Assembly (NCBI RefSeq): GCF_023631325.1
Contig: NZ_JALQDG010000037.1
Coordinates: 1 to 64,000, forward strand
DNA length: 64,000 nucleotides
From: Caballeronia sp. INDeC2
GTDB lineage: Bacteria; Pseudomonadota; Gammaproteobacteria; Burkholderiales; Burkholderiaceae
Direction: 5' to 3'
Part shown: positions 42,819 to 52,035 of the stretch, piece by piece
How positions within the stretch are numbered: position 1 is the stretch's first letter
How the letters are laid out: each line of letters starts with the position of its first letter
The notes under the pieces: model-generated
Told to the model about the DNA's origin: nothing
Database searches by the model: none
What the model saw: the letters and a program-made list of their open reading frames with translations, nothing else
Made by a program: the position numbers and the translations under genes

Positions 42819-44363
42819 ATGTCGAACACATCCGGGAACCGCTTCGTCCTGCTCACCGCATCCGCGACCTGCGCGCTGATCACGCTCGACACGAACGTCG
42901 TCGCGGTGGCGCTGCCGTCCATCGCGCGCGACTTTCATGCCGGTTTCGCCGAGGTCGAATGGGTCGTGAGCGCGTACATGGTCGCGTTCGCCGCGTGCCT
43001 GCTGCCCGCGGGCGCGCTCGCCGATCGCATCGGCCGCAAGAAGATGCTGATCGTCGGCCTCGCCGTGTTCTCGTTGGCGTCGCTCGGTTGCGGGCTCGCG
43101 CCGTCCGCGCTGGCGCTGAACCTCGCTCGCGCGGCGAAGGGCCTCGGTGCGGCGATGCTGCTGACCTCCGCGCTCGCGATCATAGCTAACACCTTTCACG
43201 AAGGCGCGGCGCGCGCCCGCGCGTGGGCGGTGTGGGGAACGTGCATGGGCGTGTCGACGACCATCGCGCCGCTCGTCGGCGGCGTCATCACCCAATGGGC
43301 CGGATGGCGCTGGATTTTCCTGATGAATCTGCCGATCTGCGCGGTGCTCGCGGCATGCGCATGGCGCGGCATGCGCGAATCTCGCAACCGCGAAGCCGGA
43401 TCACTCGATCTCGCCGGCAGCGCGCTATTCGCCAGCGCGCTCGCGCTCGGCATCTGGGCGCTGATCGACGCGCAAGCCGAGGGCTGGACCGGCTGGCGCA
43501 CCGTCGCGCGTCTCGGCGGGTGCGCAGTGCTGTTCGTCGTCTTCGTGCGGGTGCAGCGCTCGCGCACACACGCGATGATCGACCTCGCGCTGTTCCGCCA
43601 GCCGCGCTTCGTCGCCGCCGTGCTCGCGATGTTCGGCTACGCCGCGTGCGCGCAAGTGATGATGACGTTCTTGCCGCTCTATCTGCAGAACGCGTTCGGC
43701 TTGCCAGCGGTGCGCGCGGGCCTCGGCATGTTGCCGTTCGCGATCGCGATGGTCGTCGGTCCGCATATCGGCGCGTCGCTCGGCAAGCGCGTCCCGCCGA
43801 TGGCGCTCTTGACGCTCGGCCTCGCGACCATCGGCGCGGGCAATCTCCTGACGGCGCTTTTCGCAGGCATGTCGAGTTACGCGATGATTGCGGTCGGCAT
43901 GATCGTCACGGGCCTCGGCGCGGGCGTGCTCAACGGCGACACGCAAAAGGCGATCATGGCGTGCGTGCCGGCGCACCGCACCGGCATGGCCTCGGGCATC
44001 AGCACGACGACGCGCTTCACCGCTATCGTCACTTCAGTGGGCGTGCTGGGCGCCGTGCTCGCTACGCGCACGCACGCCGCGCTCGATACCCATGCGTCGA
44101 GCCTCGCCGATCCGCAGCGCGTGCTCGACGCCACGTTCCTCTCGCGCCTGCTCGCGGGCGATCTCGCGCATGCGGGAGGAGGCCTCGCCGGGCCGCAGGG
44201 CGCGGCGATCATGCGGATCGCGCGGGAGAGTTTCGCGAGCGGCTTCGCGGCATCGCTCGGCGTGGCGGGCGTGTGCGCGCTGACGATCGCGGCGGCGGTG
44301 TGGCTGCTCGCGGGCCGCGCGCCCGTAGAAGACGGCGCGAACGCTTCCGCATTGGCTGAATAG
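42819..44363 (+). CDS. MFS drug/metabolite exporter, DHA2 (EmrB/QacA) 14-TM type
   Basis: 514 residues with motif A GALADRIGRKK between TM2 and TM3, LDTNVVAVALPSIARDF in TM1 (the D1-type motif of DHA2 exporters) and motif C-like GGVITQWAGWRWIF. About fourteen helices. Proton-driven export of drugs or metabolites. Divergent from the LysR gene. Confidence 0.92.
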   Translation: MSNTSGNRFVLLTASATCALITLDTNVVAVALPSIARDFHAGFAEVEWVVSAYMVAFAACLLPAGALADRIGRKKMLIVGLAVFSLASLGCGLAPSALALNLARAAKGLGAAMLLTSALAIIANTFHEGAARARAWAVWGTCMGVSTTIAPLVGGVITQWAGWRWIFLMNLPICAVLAACAWRGMRESRNREAGSLDLAGSALFASALALGIWALIDAQAEGWTGWRTVARLGGCAVLFVVFVRVQRSRTHAMIDLALFRQPRFVAAVLAMFGYAACAQVMMTFLPLYLQNAFGLPAVRAGLGMLPFAIAMVVGPHIGASLGKRVPPMALLTLGLATIGAGNLLTALFAGMSSYAMIAVGMIVTGLGAGVLNGDTQKAIMACVPAHRTGMASGISTTTRFTAIVTSVGVLGAVLATRTHAALDTHASSLADPQRVLDATFLSRLLAGDLAHAGGGLAGPQGAAIMRIARESFASGFAASLGVAGVCALTIAAAVWLLAGRAPVEDGANASALAE

Positions 44364-44440
44364 CCGGGTGCGATCGACTCGCCGCACGCCGCGTTCCGTT
44401 CTATGCTTCCTCCTGCGCCATTGAACGGAGCGGCCACGCA

Positions 44441-45142
44441 ATGAACAGCCTCGAGGGAAAGATCGTAGCCATCACGGGCGGCTTCGGCAGTCTGGGACTC
44501 GCGACCGCGCGCGTGCTCGCCGAACGCGGCGCGCGCGTCGCGTTGATCGGTCACGGAGGATCGTCGGATTCATTGCCCGCGCCGCTTGCCGATGCATGCG
44601 TCGTTACCGGCATCGATCTGACGGATGCGCGCTCGGCGCAAAAAGCCGTCGACATCATCGTGCAGCAGACGGGCGGCCTGCACGCGCTCGTGAACGTGGC
44701 GGGCGCGTTCCATTGGGAGACGATCGCGGACGGCAGCGCCGGCACCTGGCAATCCATGTTCGACGTCAACGTGAAGACCGCGCTCAACGCATCGAAGGCG
44801 GCGCTTGCGCAACTTGGCGCGAAGGAGGGCGGGCGCATCGTCAATATCGGCGCGCTCGCGTCGATGAAAGCGGGCATGGGCATGGGCGCCTACGCGGCGT
44901 CGAAGGCCGCGCTGCTGCGCCTGACCGAAGCGCTCGCGGAAGAACTGAAGGACAAGGGCGTCACGGTGAACGCCGTGTTGCCGTCGATCATCGATACCGC
45001 GCCGAATCGCCGCGACATGCCCGACGCCGATTTCTCCCGCTGGGTGAAGCCGGAAGAACTCGGCGCGGTGATAGCGTTCCTGCTGTCGCCCGATGCGCAA
45101 TGCATCACGGGCGCGGCAATTCCGGTGACCGGGCGCGTCTGA
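44441..45142 (+). CDS. Short-chain dehydrogenase/reductase
   Basis: 233 residues: TGGFGSLG near the N-terminus (a TGxxxxxG variant), NVAGAF for the NNAG position, a Ser at ALASM and YAASKAALL with catalytic Tyr and Lys. It is compact and resembles FabG-like reductases. Substrate unknown; follows the MFS gene by 78 bp on the same strand. Confidence 0.88.
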   Translation: MNSLEGKIVAITGGFGSLGLATARVLAERGARVALIGHGGSSDSLPAPLADACVVTGIDLTDARSAQKAVDIIVQQTGGLHALVNVAGAFHWETIADGSAGTWQSMFDVNVKTALNASKAALAQLGAKEGGRIVNIGALASMKAGMGMGAYAASKAALLRLTEALAEELKDKGVTVNAVLPSIIDTAPNRRDMPDADFSRWVKPEELGAVIAFLLSPDAQCITGAAIPVTGRV

Positions 45143-45145
45143 CGC

Positions 45146-46189
45146 TCAGCGGGTCTGCGCCTTGAACGCCTCGCCCTGCATGCCCGCTCGATCGACCGCC
45201 GCGATCCGGTTGCGGCCGTTGTCCTTCGCCTGATACAACTGCGCGTCGGTGAGATTGATGAACGCCGTCACGTCCATGCGCTCGCCGGGAATGACGGTGC
45301 CTACGCCGAAGCTCGCCGTCACTTGCTGATCGTGCGGCGAGCGCACGTGCGGGATCGCTTTTGCGTCGATCAGCGCACGGCAACGCTCCGCGATGCGCAT
45401 CGCGGCTTCGGCGTCGGTATCGGCGAGAATCAGCGCGAACTCCTCGCCGCCGAAGCGGCCGAGAAAGTGCTGCGGACCCGCCGCTTCGCCGAGCACGCCC
45501 GCTATGCGTTTCAGGCATTCGTCGCCTTGAACGTGGCCGTAGTAATCGTTGTACGACTTGAAGAAGTCGATATCGATCATGACGAGCGACAGCGGCTTGC
45601 CCGAATCCTTCGCGGCATTCCATTCGCGACCCATCACGTCGTCGAAACGGCGGCGGTTGCCGACGCCCGTCAGGCTGTCGCTGAAAGAGAGGCGCTCCAG
45701 TTCCTGCTGCAACTGCGCGAGCTTTTCCTCGGTGCGCTTGCGTTCGCTGATATCGAACATGAAGCCGATCAGCGCATCGACCTCGCCTTGCCCGTTGCGC
45801 TCGACGTGCACGACATCGCGCAGCCACACGTATCCGCCGTCGCGGGTAAGCGCGCGGTAATCGGCTTCGTGATCCGTGCCCGCTTTCGATTGCGACACGC
45901 AGAAGTCGACCACGGCTTCGCGGTCGTCCGGATGCATTCGCTCGGCCCAGTCGTGAACCGTCTTCCACGACGACGGCGCCCAGCCGAGCAACGATTCGAT
46001 CTGCGGTCCGATGTAGGCGAATTCCATGGTCGCCCAGTCGATCTTCCACGGAATCGCCTTGGTCGATTCGAGCAGCGTGCGATAGACGGCGTGATCGTCC
46101 TCGCCGAGCGCGCGCCCGGGCGGCGCGAGTGTGTCTTCGTGCCGCAGGAACGCGGCCTTGAGCGGGCTTTCGGAAGGGTCGCGATTCAT
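45146..46189 (-). CDS. PAS-GGDEF diguanylate cyclase
   Basis: 347 residues. A PAS-type sensor (about 50-165, with MHPDDREAVVDFC as in PAS_3 folds) is followed by a GGDEF domain with active-site GGEEF (GRFGGEEFALIL) and DIDFFKSYNDYYGHVQGD. The inhibitory RxxD site is not seen upstream of GGEEF. No membrane helix, so it is cytosolic. Produces c-di-GMP in response to a signal read by the PAS domain. Confidence 0.92.
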   Translation of the reverse strand: MNRDPSESPLKAAFLRHEDTLAPPGRALGEDDHAVYRTLLESTKAIPWKIDWATMEFAYIGPQIESLLGWAPSSWKTVHDWAERMHPDDREAVVDFCVSQSKAGTDHEADYRALTRDGGYVWLRDVVHVERNGQGEVDALIGFMFDISERKRTEEKLAQLQQELERLSFSDSLTGVGNRRRFDDVMGREWNAAKDSGKPLSLVMIDIDFFKSYNDYYGHVQGDECLKRIAGVLGEAAGPQHFLGRFGGEEFALILADTDAEAAMRIAERCRALIDAKAIPHVRSPHDQQVTASFGVGTVIPGERMDVTAFINLTDAQLYQAKDNGRNRIAAVDRAGMQGEAFKAQTR

Positions 46190-46299
46190 CGTTTGGTGAC
46201 GGCGGTGCCGGGTTGACGTTTGCGTGTGTTATCGGCAGCGCGTGGGGATTCTGAAGGACGACATCGGTCAGCATGCGACGATGCGCGCACGGCGTTTCG

Positions 46300-46411
46300 G
46301 ACTTTACTAGTGTCGAGCGCGGGCGAGTCTGCCTATGCTCGCCGGGTAGCCTCAACGCTACACAAGGTGGTCTCGTACCTTCGCCCCGGCTCGTTCGGGG
46401 CTTTTTTTTTG
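46300..46411 (+). ncRNA. Candidate small RNA with terminal Rho-independent terminator
   Basis: A plus-strand terminator, GCCCCG (46383-46388), loop GCTCGTT, CGGGGC (46396-46401) and nine T (46402-46410), has no plus-strand gene before it: the neighbour at left is the start of a minus-strand gene and the one at right a minus-strand 3' end. Just upstream lie two more hairpins, GGCGAG/CTCGCC (about 46322-46343) and GTAGC-CTCAAC-GCTAC (46346-46361). A TTTACT at 46303-46308 could be a weak -10. Boundaries are approximate. Confidence 0.45.
46383..46410 (+). terminator. Strong terminator of the candidate sRNA
   Basis: Six-bp GC stem with a 7-base loop followed by a run of nine T. On the opposite strand the stem is followed by GCGAAGG, so it works for plus-strand transcripts only. 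Confidence 0.88.
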
Positions 46412-46418
46412 CGGCGGT

Positions 46419-48095
46419 TTATCGGCCGAGCACCGTCACGGCGGGGAATCGCATCAGATAGGAAACGTCTCGGCTGTCTCCGAGATAACGCGTGTCGAGC
46501 AGCGTCTCCGGGCGAACGGAATCGGCCGTCACGCCGCGAGCCACGAGACGCTGCAGGACGTCATGACGTAGCCAGAAAAGCGTCCCGTCGAAAACCACGG
46601 GCAGATACTCCGTTTCGAATTCGGCGACGGTGTAGATGCCGCTGTCGCTGCTCCAGAAGCTATGCGTTTCGATGACTTCCGGGCGTTCGGTGTTCAGATA
46701 GTCCGCGAACTGCGCATAACCGCCACGCGCCAGCGTCGGATTGGTGAGCAGCCCCGAATCCAGAATGTTCAAACGTTCGCAGCACAATGCGGCGCCACCG
46801 ACGTCCGGCGTCATGAACTTGAGCGTCGGTTGTCCGAGACGCTCGCGCAGACGATCGACCGACGCAGCCGTCATCGCGTAGTTTTTCGGCGTGATACCGC
46901 GCCAGTCGCCGGGGGAATCGTGCCGCCACACTCTTTTTCGGACGGCGTCGCCGGTGGCATGCAGCGCGGCCGGCAGTGCGCCACGCATTGCCGCACCGAG
47001 GATCATCGTGTCGACGTTTTCGCGCAGCACGCCGATGTTGAACAGGAAGCTCGCGCAAAGACACAGCAAAAGCCCGCGCAATACACGCGGTCGGCGCATG
47101 TTCGCAAAACGTTCCGCGAGCGAAAGGACGAAGAGGGGCAGCACCGCGATGAACATCCGCCCGGCATAGCCCCAGTTTCTTCCCGAAATCAGTGCGAATA
47201 CGCCGAAGGCCAATATCAGAAGTAGGGGCATCGGATCCAGACGCCGCTCCTGTCCGCCCTTACGGCTCACGTACAGGCCAGTCAGCAGCGCGGCATTCAC
47301 GAAGAGGAAATCCTTGAGCCCGCGCAGCTTTTCCCGTACGCCGTCCCAGCCTTTTTTACTGTAGGGCACCTGGAGCTTGGCCACGATCGTGTTGGGCAGC
47401 AGCGCTCCGAAGACCCAGTATCTCCACAAGGTCATCAGCAGAAAACACAGCATGAGCCAGGCGCACATTCGAACGGCACGCGGCCGATCCCGTGGACAAA
47501 ACACGACCATCCATCCGAGCGCGAAACCCAGATAGAACACCGCCTCGAAGCGAGTCAGCAACAGAAGCGGCAACAGCGCAAAAGCGAGCGTCGATCGCGC
47601 GCGCCATGAAAGCACGAACGCAAACAACAGCAATGCAAAGACCGTCATTTCCATGCCATTGACGATCTCGGCCTGACAGGTCGGCAGCAGCCCGAGCAAG
47701 GAAACCACGATGACGCGATGCATCGGGTTCGGCAGGGACGGTTCGAGTGCGCGCCACACGAGCGCGAGGGTAGCGCTGAGTGCGATGAACGCGAGCAACT
47801 GCGCCGTCGTGATCGCGCCGAGGAAGTCCGGATTGAAAAGCCAATGGCCCATCGCCAACATTGCCGTCAAGAGCAAGCTCGACGTACCTTCCGCCGATGC
47901 CGAAGCCGGCGTCAACGCAAAGACGCCGTGCTGCCCCAACGTACGCGCATAGGCCATGGTGATGGCGCCGTCGTCCCAGCCGTAAGGGCCGACCAGCGCT
48001 ATCGCCGTCAACGAAAGCGCCGCATACGCGACAACGAAGAGGAACCCGGCGGCTCGCTCTCTCGCCTCGATCCTGTGTGTAAGGTGCTCGGGCAT
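46419..48095 (-). CDS. Polytopic GT-C-like glycosyltransferase, putative
   Basis: 558 residues from ATG 48095, with around ten to eleven hydrophobic helices and a soluble C-terminal third. After TM1 comes GPYGWDDGAITMAYARTLGQ, with the DD pair and following AEGTSSLLL resembling the acidic catalytic loop of GT-C lipid-linked sugar transferases (arabinosyl/mannosyl types). Such proteins add sugars to envelope polymers in the periplasm. It stands alone here; acceptor and donor are unknown. Confidence 0.65.
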   Translation of the reverse strand: MPEHLTHRIEARERAAGFLFVVAYAALSLTAIALVGPYGWDDGAITMAYARTLGQHGVFALTPASASAEGTSSLLLTAMLAMGHWLFNPDFLGAITTAQLLAFIALSATLALVWRALEPSLPNPMHRVIVVSLLGLLPTCQAEIVNGMEMTVFALLLFAFVLSWRARSTLAFALLPLLLLTRFEAVFYLGFALGWMVVFCPRDRPRAVRMCAWLMLCFLLMTLWRYWVFGALLPNTIVAKLQVPYSKKGWDGVREKLRGLKDFLFVNAALLTGLYVSRKGGQERRLDPMPLLLILAFGVFALISGRNWGYAGRMFIAVLPLFVLSLAERFANMRRPRVLRGLLLCLCASFLFNIGVLRENVDTMILGAAMRGALPAALHATGDAVRKRVWRHDSPGDWRGITPKNYAMTAASVDRLRERLGQPTLKFMTPDVGGAALCCERLNILDSGLLTNPTLARGGYAQFADYLNTERPEVIETHSFWSSDSGIYTVAEFETEYLPVVFDGTLFWLRHDVLQRLVARGVTADSVRPETLLDTRYLGDSRDVSYLMRFPAVTVLGR

Positions 48096-48292
48096 GGTCG
48101 GTGGGCGTAAGTGACACGACGGATGATAGTCCACTTGAAGACGCACGGTACGCTGGCTGACAGAACCCCGCATCGTCGACCGATATAGACCTTTTTCGAT
48201 CAAGTTTTCGAAAAGTTTGCCGTTATCGCTCTCTTGCCCCGAGTCGAGCCCGAGACTTCCGGGCGCTTTTCGACAAACTCGTAGGAACAGAT

Positions 48293-49234
48293 ATGAAACA
48301 GGTCGCTCTTGCTATCGCCATCGCTGTCACCAGCGCGCCGGTCATGGCCCAGCAAAATCCGATCGCGGGACTCTTGGGCGCAGTGCAGTCTCTTGCGCAT
48401 ACGCTAGGCGGCGGCGCGTCGCCGCAAAATAGCTCGGACACCGCGCAGCCCGGCAATCTCGATGCGATCGTGACTACATACGCGCAGGACGCGCAAGGGT
48501 CCGGGATGAACGTCTATATCGCGTGCAGCCCGGTGACGAATCAGACCATCGAAAGCGGCACGAACGCGGCGCTTGCCAAGATGAGACTGGGAGACTATGC
48601 GCTGGCGAGCGCGAGTCTGCGTCTGAATGCCGAATGGCTCGCATCGCAAGCGGCCGGTCCGAAGCCCTGCGTGTCGACGGCGAGCGTCTACTCGCGCATG
48701 GGACAGTTGCTCGCGCTGTCGGCATTGGCGGCAAGAAACGGCGGTCTCTCCACCGATGCCACGAACATCGATGCCCGCAATGCGCTCGCGCTCTTGCAGA
48801 GCGATCCGGCAAACAACAAACAATTGATCGATCAGCTCGGGTCTTCCGGACTCGTCGGTTCGGTCAATGCGACGGCGCCTGCCACCGAATCGGTTTCGAT
48901 GTCCGCTTCGGATGCCGTCACGCGCTACAAGCAGAATACTTTTGGTTTCAATACGAAGTATTCGGGAAAGGTCTTGCGGATGAACGGGAAAGTTCAAAGC
49001 ATCGTGGGGTCCGGGCAGACCGCCGTGGTGACTTTGGTCGGGCATACGCCGAAGAACATCGACGATCAGGGCTTTCAGGATCTCGTGCGCTGCGATATCG
49101 GCGATCCGTCTTCGCTGTCGGCTGCGGCTGATCTGGTGAAAGGTCAGGCGACGACGCTCAGCGGACTATATAAGCCGGACAGTCAGGCGCTCAAGATAGG
49201 GATCGAGTTGCAGAGTTGCAGGATCGTGCGGTGA
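48293..49234 (+). CDS. Exported protein of unknown function
   Basis: 313 residues with signal peptide MKQVALAIAIAVTSAPVMAQ. The first half is alpha-helical and repeat-like (ALAKMRLGDYALASASLRLN), and the last 120 residues form a compact domain (VLRMNGKVQSIVGSGQTAVV) that recalls an OB-like or 'tRNA_anti-like' fold with RCDIGDPSSLSAAADLVKG. No sure family; periplasmic location is likely. Confidence 0.7.
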   Translation: MKQVALAIAIAVTSAPVMAQQNPIAGLLGAVQSLAHTLGGGASPQNSSDTAQPGNLDAIVTTYAQDAQGSGMNVYIACSPVTNQTIESGTNAALAKMRLGDYALASASLRLNAEWLASQAAGPKPCVSTASVYSRMGQLLALSALAARNGGLSTDATNIDARNALALLQSDPANNKQLIDQLGSSGLVGSVNATAPATESVSMSASDAVTRYKQNTFGFNTKYSGKVLRMNGKVQSIVGSGQTAVVTLVGHTPKNIDDQGFQDLVRCDIGDPSSLSAAADLVKGQATTLSGLYKPDSQALKIGIELQSCRIVR

Positions 49235-49330
49235 GCGGAGGCGGTTGAGAGGCGGCGCGTAGAGGCGAGCGATGTGGTATTGCTCGTCATGCGCGATGCG
49301 TGCGGCGTCGATCGCCAGATTCGTCAACGG

Positions 49331-50113
49331 ATGCCGAAGGAGCCCAACGTGCAACGCTTGGTCAGCCATCCGATCACCTTCTTCGTTCTTTCTTTTCTAT
49401 TGCTGTCGGTGGCCGCCTATCTCGGCTCGCGGTTACGGCGTGTCCGGCCGATGGCCGACGACATGCGCGACGATTTCGGCGTCGTGCAGTCGGCCGCGCT
49501 GACCCTGCTCGCTTTGGTGATCGGCTTCAGTCTTTCGATGGCGGTAGGGCGTTACGACCAGCGAAAGAACCTCGAAGAGGAAGAAGCCAACGCGATCGGC
49601 ACGGAGTTGCTGCGCGCCGACCTGCTTCCTGTCGAACAGGCTTCATCGATCCGGACGCTTCTGGCCCGGTACACGGATCAGCGAATAAGGTTCTATCGGG
49701 TAGACGACGGCGATGAGCTTCAGCAAATCAATGCAGCGACGAATCAGTTGCAATCGCAACTTTGGAGCGAAGCGCGCGCCGGCGCGAGTTCGCAACCGAA
49801 TCCGCTCACTGCATTGACGATCGCCGGAATGAATGATGTCATCAATACCCAAGGCTATACGCAAGCCGCCTGGTGGAACCATATTCCGGTCTCGGCGTGG
49901 GCGCTCATGGTCGCCATCGGCTTGTTCTGCAACGTCCTGATCGGATACGGCACGCGCAGCCCGAACCCGGGCCGGCGGTTCCTGATGCTCATGCCATTGA
50001 TCGTTTCCATTTCGTTCACGCTGATCGCGGACATCGACAGTCCCCGGAACGGGCTCATCCGCGTCAAGCCGCAGAACCTGATGGCCTTGGTTTCTTCGAT
50101 GCCCAAGCACTAG
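49331..50113 (+). CDS. Membrane protein with DUF4239/bestrophin-like domain
   Basis: 260 residues from ATG 49331 (an upstream GTG at 49274 would add 19). TM helices at FFVLSFLLLSVAAYLG, ALTLLALVIGFSLSMAVG, AWALMVAIGLFCNVLIGY and FLMLMPLIVSISFTLIA. The motif GFSLSMAVGRYDQRKNLEEE-EANAIG is typical of DUF4239 proteins, whose molecular role is unknown. Confidence 0.78.
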   Translation: MPKEPNVQRLVSHPITFFVLSFLLLSVAAYLGSRLRRVRPMADDMRDDFGVVQSAALTLLALVIGFSLSMAVGRYDQRKNLEEEEANAIGTELLRADLLPVEQASSIRTLLARYTDQRIRFYRVDDGDELQQINAATNQLQSQLWSEARAGASSQPNPLTALTIAGMNDVINTQGYTQAAWWNHIPVSAWALMVAIGLFCNVLIGYGTRSPNPGRRFLMLMPLIVSISFTLIADIDSPRNGLIRVKPQNLMALVSSMPKH

Positions 50114-50371
50114 CCGCGCGACACGATGAAGTGCACGACATCCGTGCGCGCTTCATCGAAAGCGGTTTCGCAATAGGCCAGATACAGAGGCGTCGGGCAA
50201 TTCATAGTGCTGGGCGTTGGCGGCCTGCGTGTCGATTGCGATCGGGCTCGCGCGCGGTTCAGCGAGCAGGCGTTCGAAGGCCTGCGTGCACAGCGATTTG
50301 TCGTACGCATGTTCGTCGATGAGACGCTGGCCGAGAAGCATGCGCATGCCGCGCGCGAGCGCATCGGGCAT
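50110..50371 (-). pseudogene. Class I SAM-dependent methyltransferase/CFA synthase-like gene, internally deleted
   Basis: The minus-strand frame from 50371 reads a start of a cyclopropane-synthase-like methyltransferase (MPDALARGMRMLLGQRLI, then ASPIAIDTQAANAQHYELP). At about 50200 another frame takes over with LYLAYCETAFDEARTDVVHF, the usual last residues of this family. A family member is about 340 residues; here only about 55 N-terminal and 28 C-terminal residues remain, so some 750 bp are missing and the junction is out of frame. It follows the DUF1295 gene on the same strand, where such a methyltransferase is expected. Confidence 0.75.
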
Positions 50372-50407
50372 GTCCGCGGTGTTGCAGGCATTTCGCGCGC
50401 GCCGACA

Positions 50408-51214
50408 TCATCGCCATGTCCTTCGTCTGCTCATACGCGCTTGCCTGCGTGGCCACGGAATCAGTGCGCTCGTCGTGCGCATGTAGTCGCGATACCCGTC
50501 GCGGGTTTCGGCCAGACGCGCTTCCAGAACCGGAATGCCCGATACCTTCAGCAGCAGCCACGCCATCAGCACGGGCGGCGCGAGCGTGGCCCAGGCCCAC
50601 GGCAGTTCGATCGACAGCACCGTATAAGCGAGCCAGTGCACGCACTCGAAGAAGTAATTCGGATGACGCGAATAGCGCCACCATCCCTCGCGGCACACTT
50701 TCCCGCGATGCGCGGGATCGGCGACGAAGCGCTTCAATTGTCGGTCGGACGCAGCTTCGCCCGAGACGGCGATGGCCCAGATCGCGACGAATCCCGCGAC
50801 GCCCAGCGGACTCGCCGCGTCGCTCGCATACGCGGGGACCAAGAACGCGATGGCGAGCAGCATCGAAATAAACGCCTGCAACTGGAAGAACCCGAGCATG
50901 TTGCGCGCGGCGTGCGCGCCCCAACGCTTGCGAAACGCGCGATAGCGTGGATCCTCGGGCTTGCCGTGATTGCGCCGCCACAGATGCCGCGCGAGTCGTG
51001 CGCCCCAGACGGCGCCGCCCGCCGCGACGCACACGCGATTGACGATCGCCCCCGTTCCGCATGCGGCGATGAAAACCGCGGCCGCGCCGAGCGACGCGGC
51101 CCAGACCGGATCGACCATGCCGGCGTTTTCCGTGCGCAACTGCCAGAGCCACGCGACCGAAAACATCAGCACAAAGCCGATGACGACGATTGAAACAGTA
51201 GCGACGACGGGCAT
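50408..51214 (-). CDS. DUF1295 membrane protein (steroid 5-alpha reductase-like)
   Basis: 268 residues with six or so helices and the family signature near the C-terminus: GWWRYSRHPNYFFECVHW, ending ALIPWPRRQ. Members resemble NADPH-dependent steroid/sterol reductases and isoprenylcysteine methyltransferases and often sit beside CFA-like methyltransferases in ECF sigma regulons. Membrane-lipid modification is the likely field; the exact reaction is unknown. Confidence 0.85.
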   Translation of the reverse strand: MPVVATVSIVVIGFVLMFSVAWLWQLRTENAGMVDPVWAASLGAAAVFIAACGTGAIVNRVCVAAGGAVWGARLARHLWRRNHGKPEDPRYRAFRKRWGAHAARNMLGFFQLQAFISMLLAIAFLVPAYASDAASPLGVAGFVAIWAIAVSGEAASDRQLKRFVADPAHRGKVCREGWWRYSRHPNYFFECVHWLAYTVLSIELPWAWATLAPPVLMAWLLLKVSGIPVLEARLAETRDGYRDYMRTTSALIPWPRRQARMSRRRTWR

Positions 51215-51303
51215 GACGGCTCCGCAAACATACGTTCACAGAGCGATACGGACGCCGCGCGCAAGCGGATGCAGCAGCGGGCGGCGCACAAGGACAGCAA
51301 TCG

Positions 51304-52035
51304 TCAGGTCGAATGCATCTGGCCTGTCGCGAGCACGGCGCCGGTCGGCGCGCCCGTCGGCGATCCGCCCGGCGGCTCGTCCGATACCGCGAGCACGGCC
51401 TGTGCGTTCATCTGCGCGACGATGTCGGGCGGCAGCGTTATCGTCGCGGGCTGATCGGCGGGGAAGACGCCGAGCGCGATCGGCTTCGCGTTCGGCGGGA
51501 TGAGCCACAGTTCCGTCGTGCGATTCGCGGGCACCGTTGCGCGCGCCGTGGGCACGACGACCATGCGCGCGCGCCGCACGTCGACGGTCGCGGTCCAGTG
51601 CACGAGGCCGTCTTTGCGCGCGATCTTCGCGACGAGGTATTCGTTGGGAACGGCGGCCGTCGGCGGTGCTTGCGGCGGCTGCCGCAGCACGTTGAAAGTC
51701 ACGCCGAGCAGGACGAGCGCGGCGATGCTCGCGCCGATCGTGAGCCAGCGCCACACGCTCAGGCTGTCCCACCAGCGCTTGCGCTGCGGCGCGGCTTGCG
51801 GCGTCATGAAACCCAGATCGCGGCGGATGCGCGTCCACACGCGCTCCGGCGGCGCGATCGCGCGAACGTCTTCCGCGAGCGGCGCGAGCCGTTGCTGCCA
51901 CGCGCCGAGCGCGCGCTGCAACGCGGGATCGCGGGTCACGTCCGCTTCTAGCGCGGCGCGTTCCTCCGCATCGAGCACGCCGAGCGCGTATTCGGCGCAG
52001 CGCAGATCGTCGTCATCGCGGGCGGGCGTGTTCAT
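51304..52035 (-). CDS. Anti-sigma factor, RskA type
   Basis: 243 residues from ATG 52035, which overlaps the sigma-factor stop (ATGA). Cytoplasmic N-domain (CAEYALGVLDAEERAALEAD) typical of anti-sigma domains but without a zinc His-x3-Cys-x2-Cys motif. One membrane helix (LTIGASIAALVLLGVTF, about 96-112) and a periplasmic RskA domain (TTELWLIPPNAKPIALGVFP). It holds the ECF sigma factor at the membrane until a stress signal. Confidence 0.9.
   Translation of the reverse strand: MNTPARDDDDLRCAEYALGVLDAEERAALEADVTRDPALQRALGAWQQRLAPLAEDVRAIAPPERVWTRIRRDLGFMTPQAAPQRKRWWDSLSVWRWLTIGASIAALVLLGVTFNVLRQPPQAPPTAAVPNEYLVAKIARKDGLVHWTATVDVRRARMVVVPTARATVPANRTTELWLIPPNAKPIALGVFPADQPATITLPPDIVAQMNAQAVLAVSDEPPGGSPTGAPTGAVLATGQMHST

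Noticed and set aside
50339..50350. GCATGCGCATGC palindrome as a possible parS site
   Set aside because: Lacks the GTT/AAC ends of burkholderial parS and lies inside methyltransferase remnant coding sequence, where such GC-rich dyads are common.
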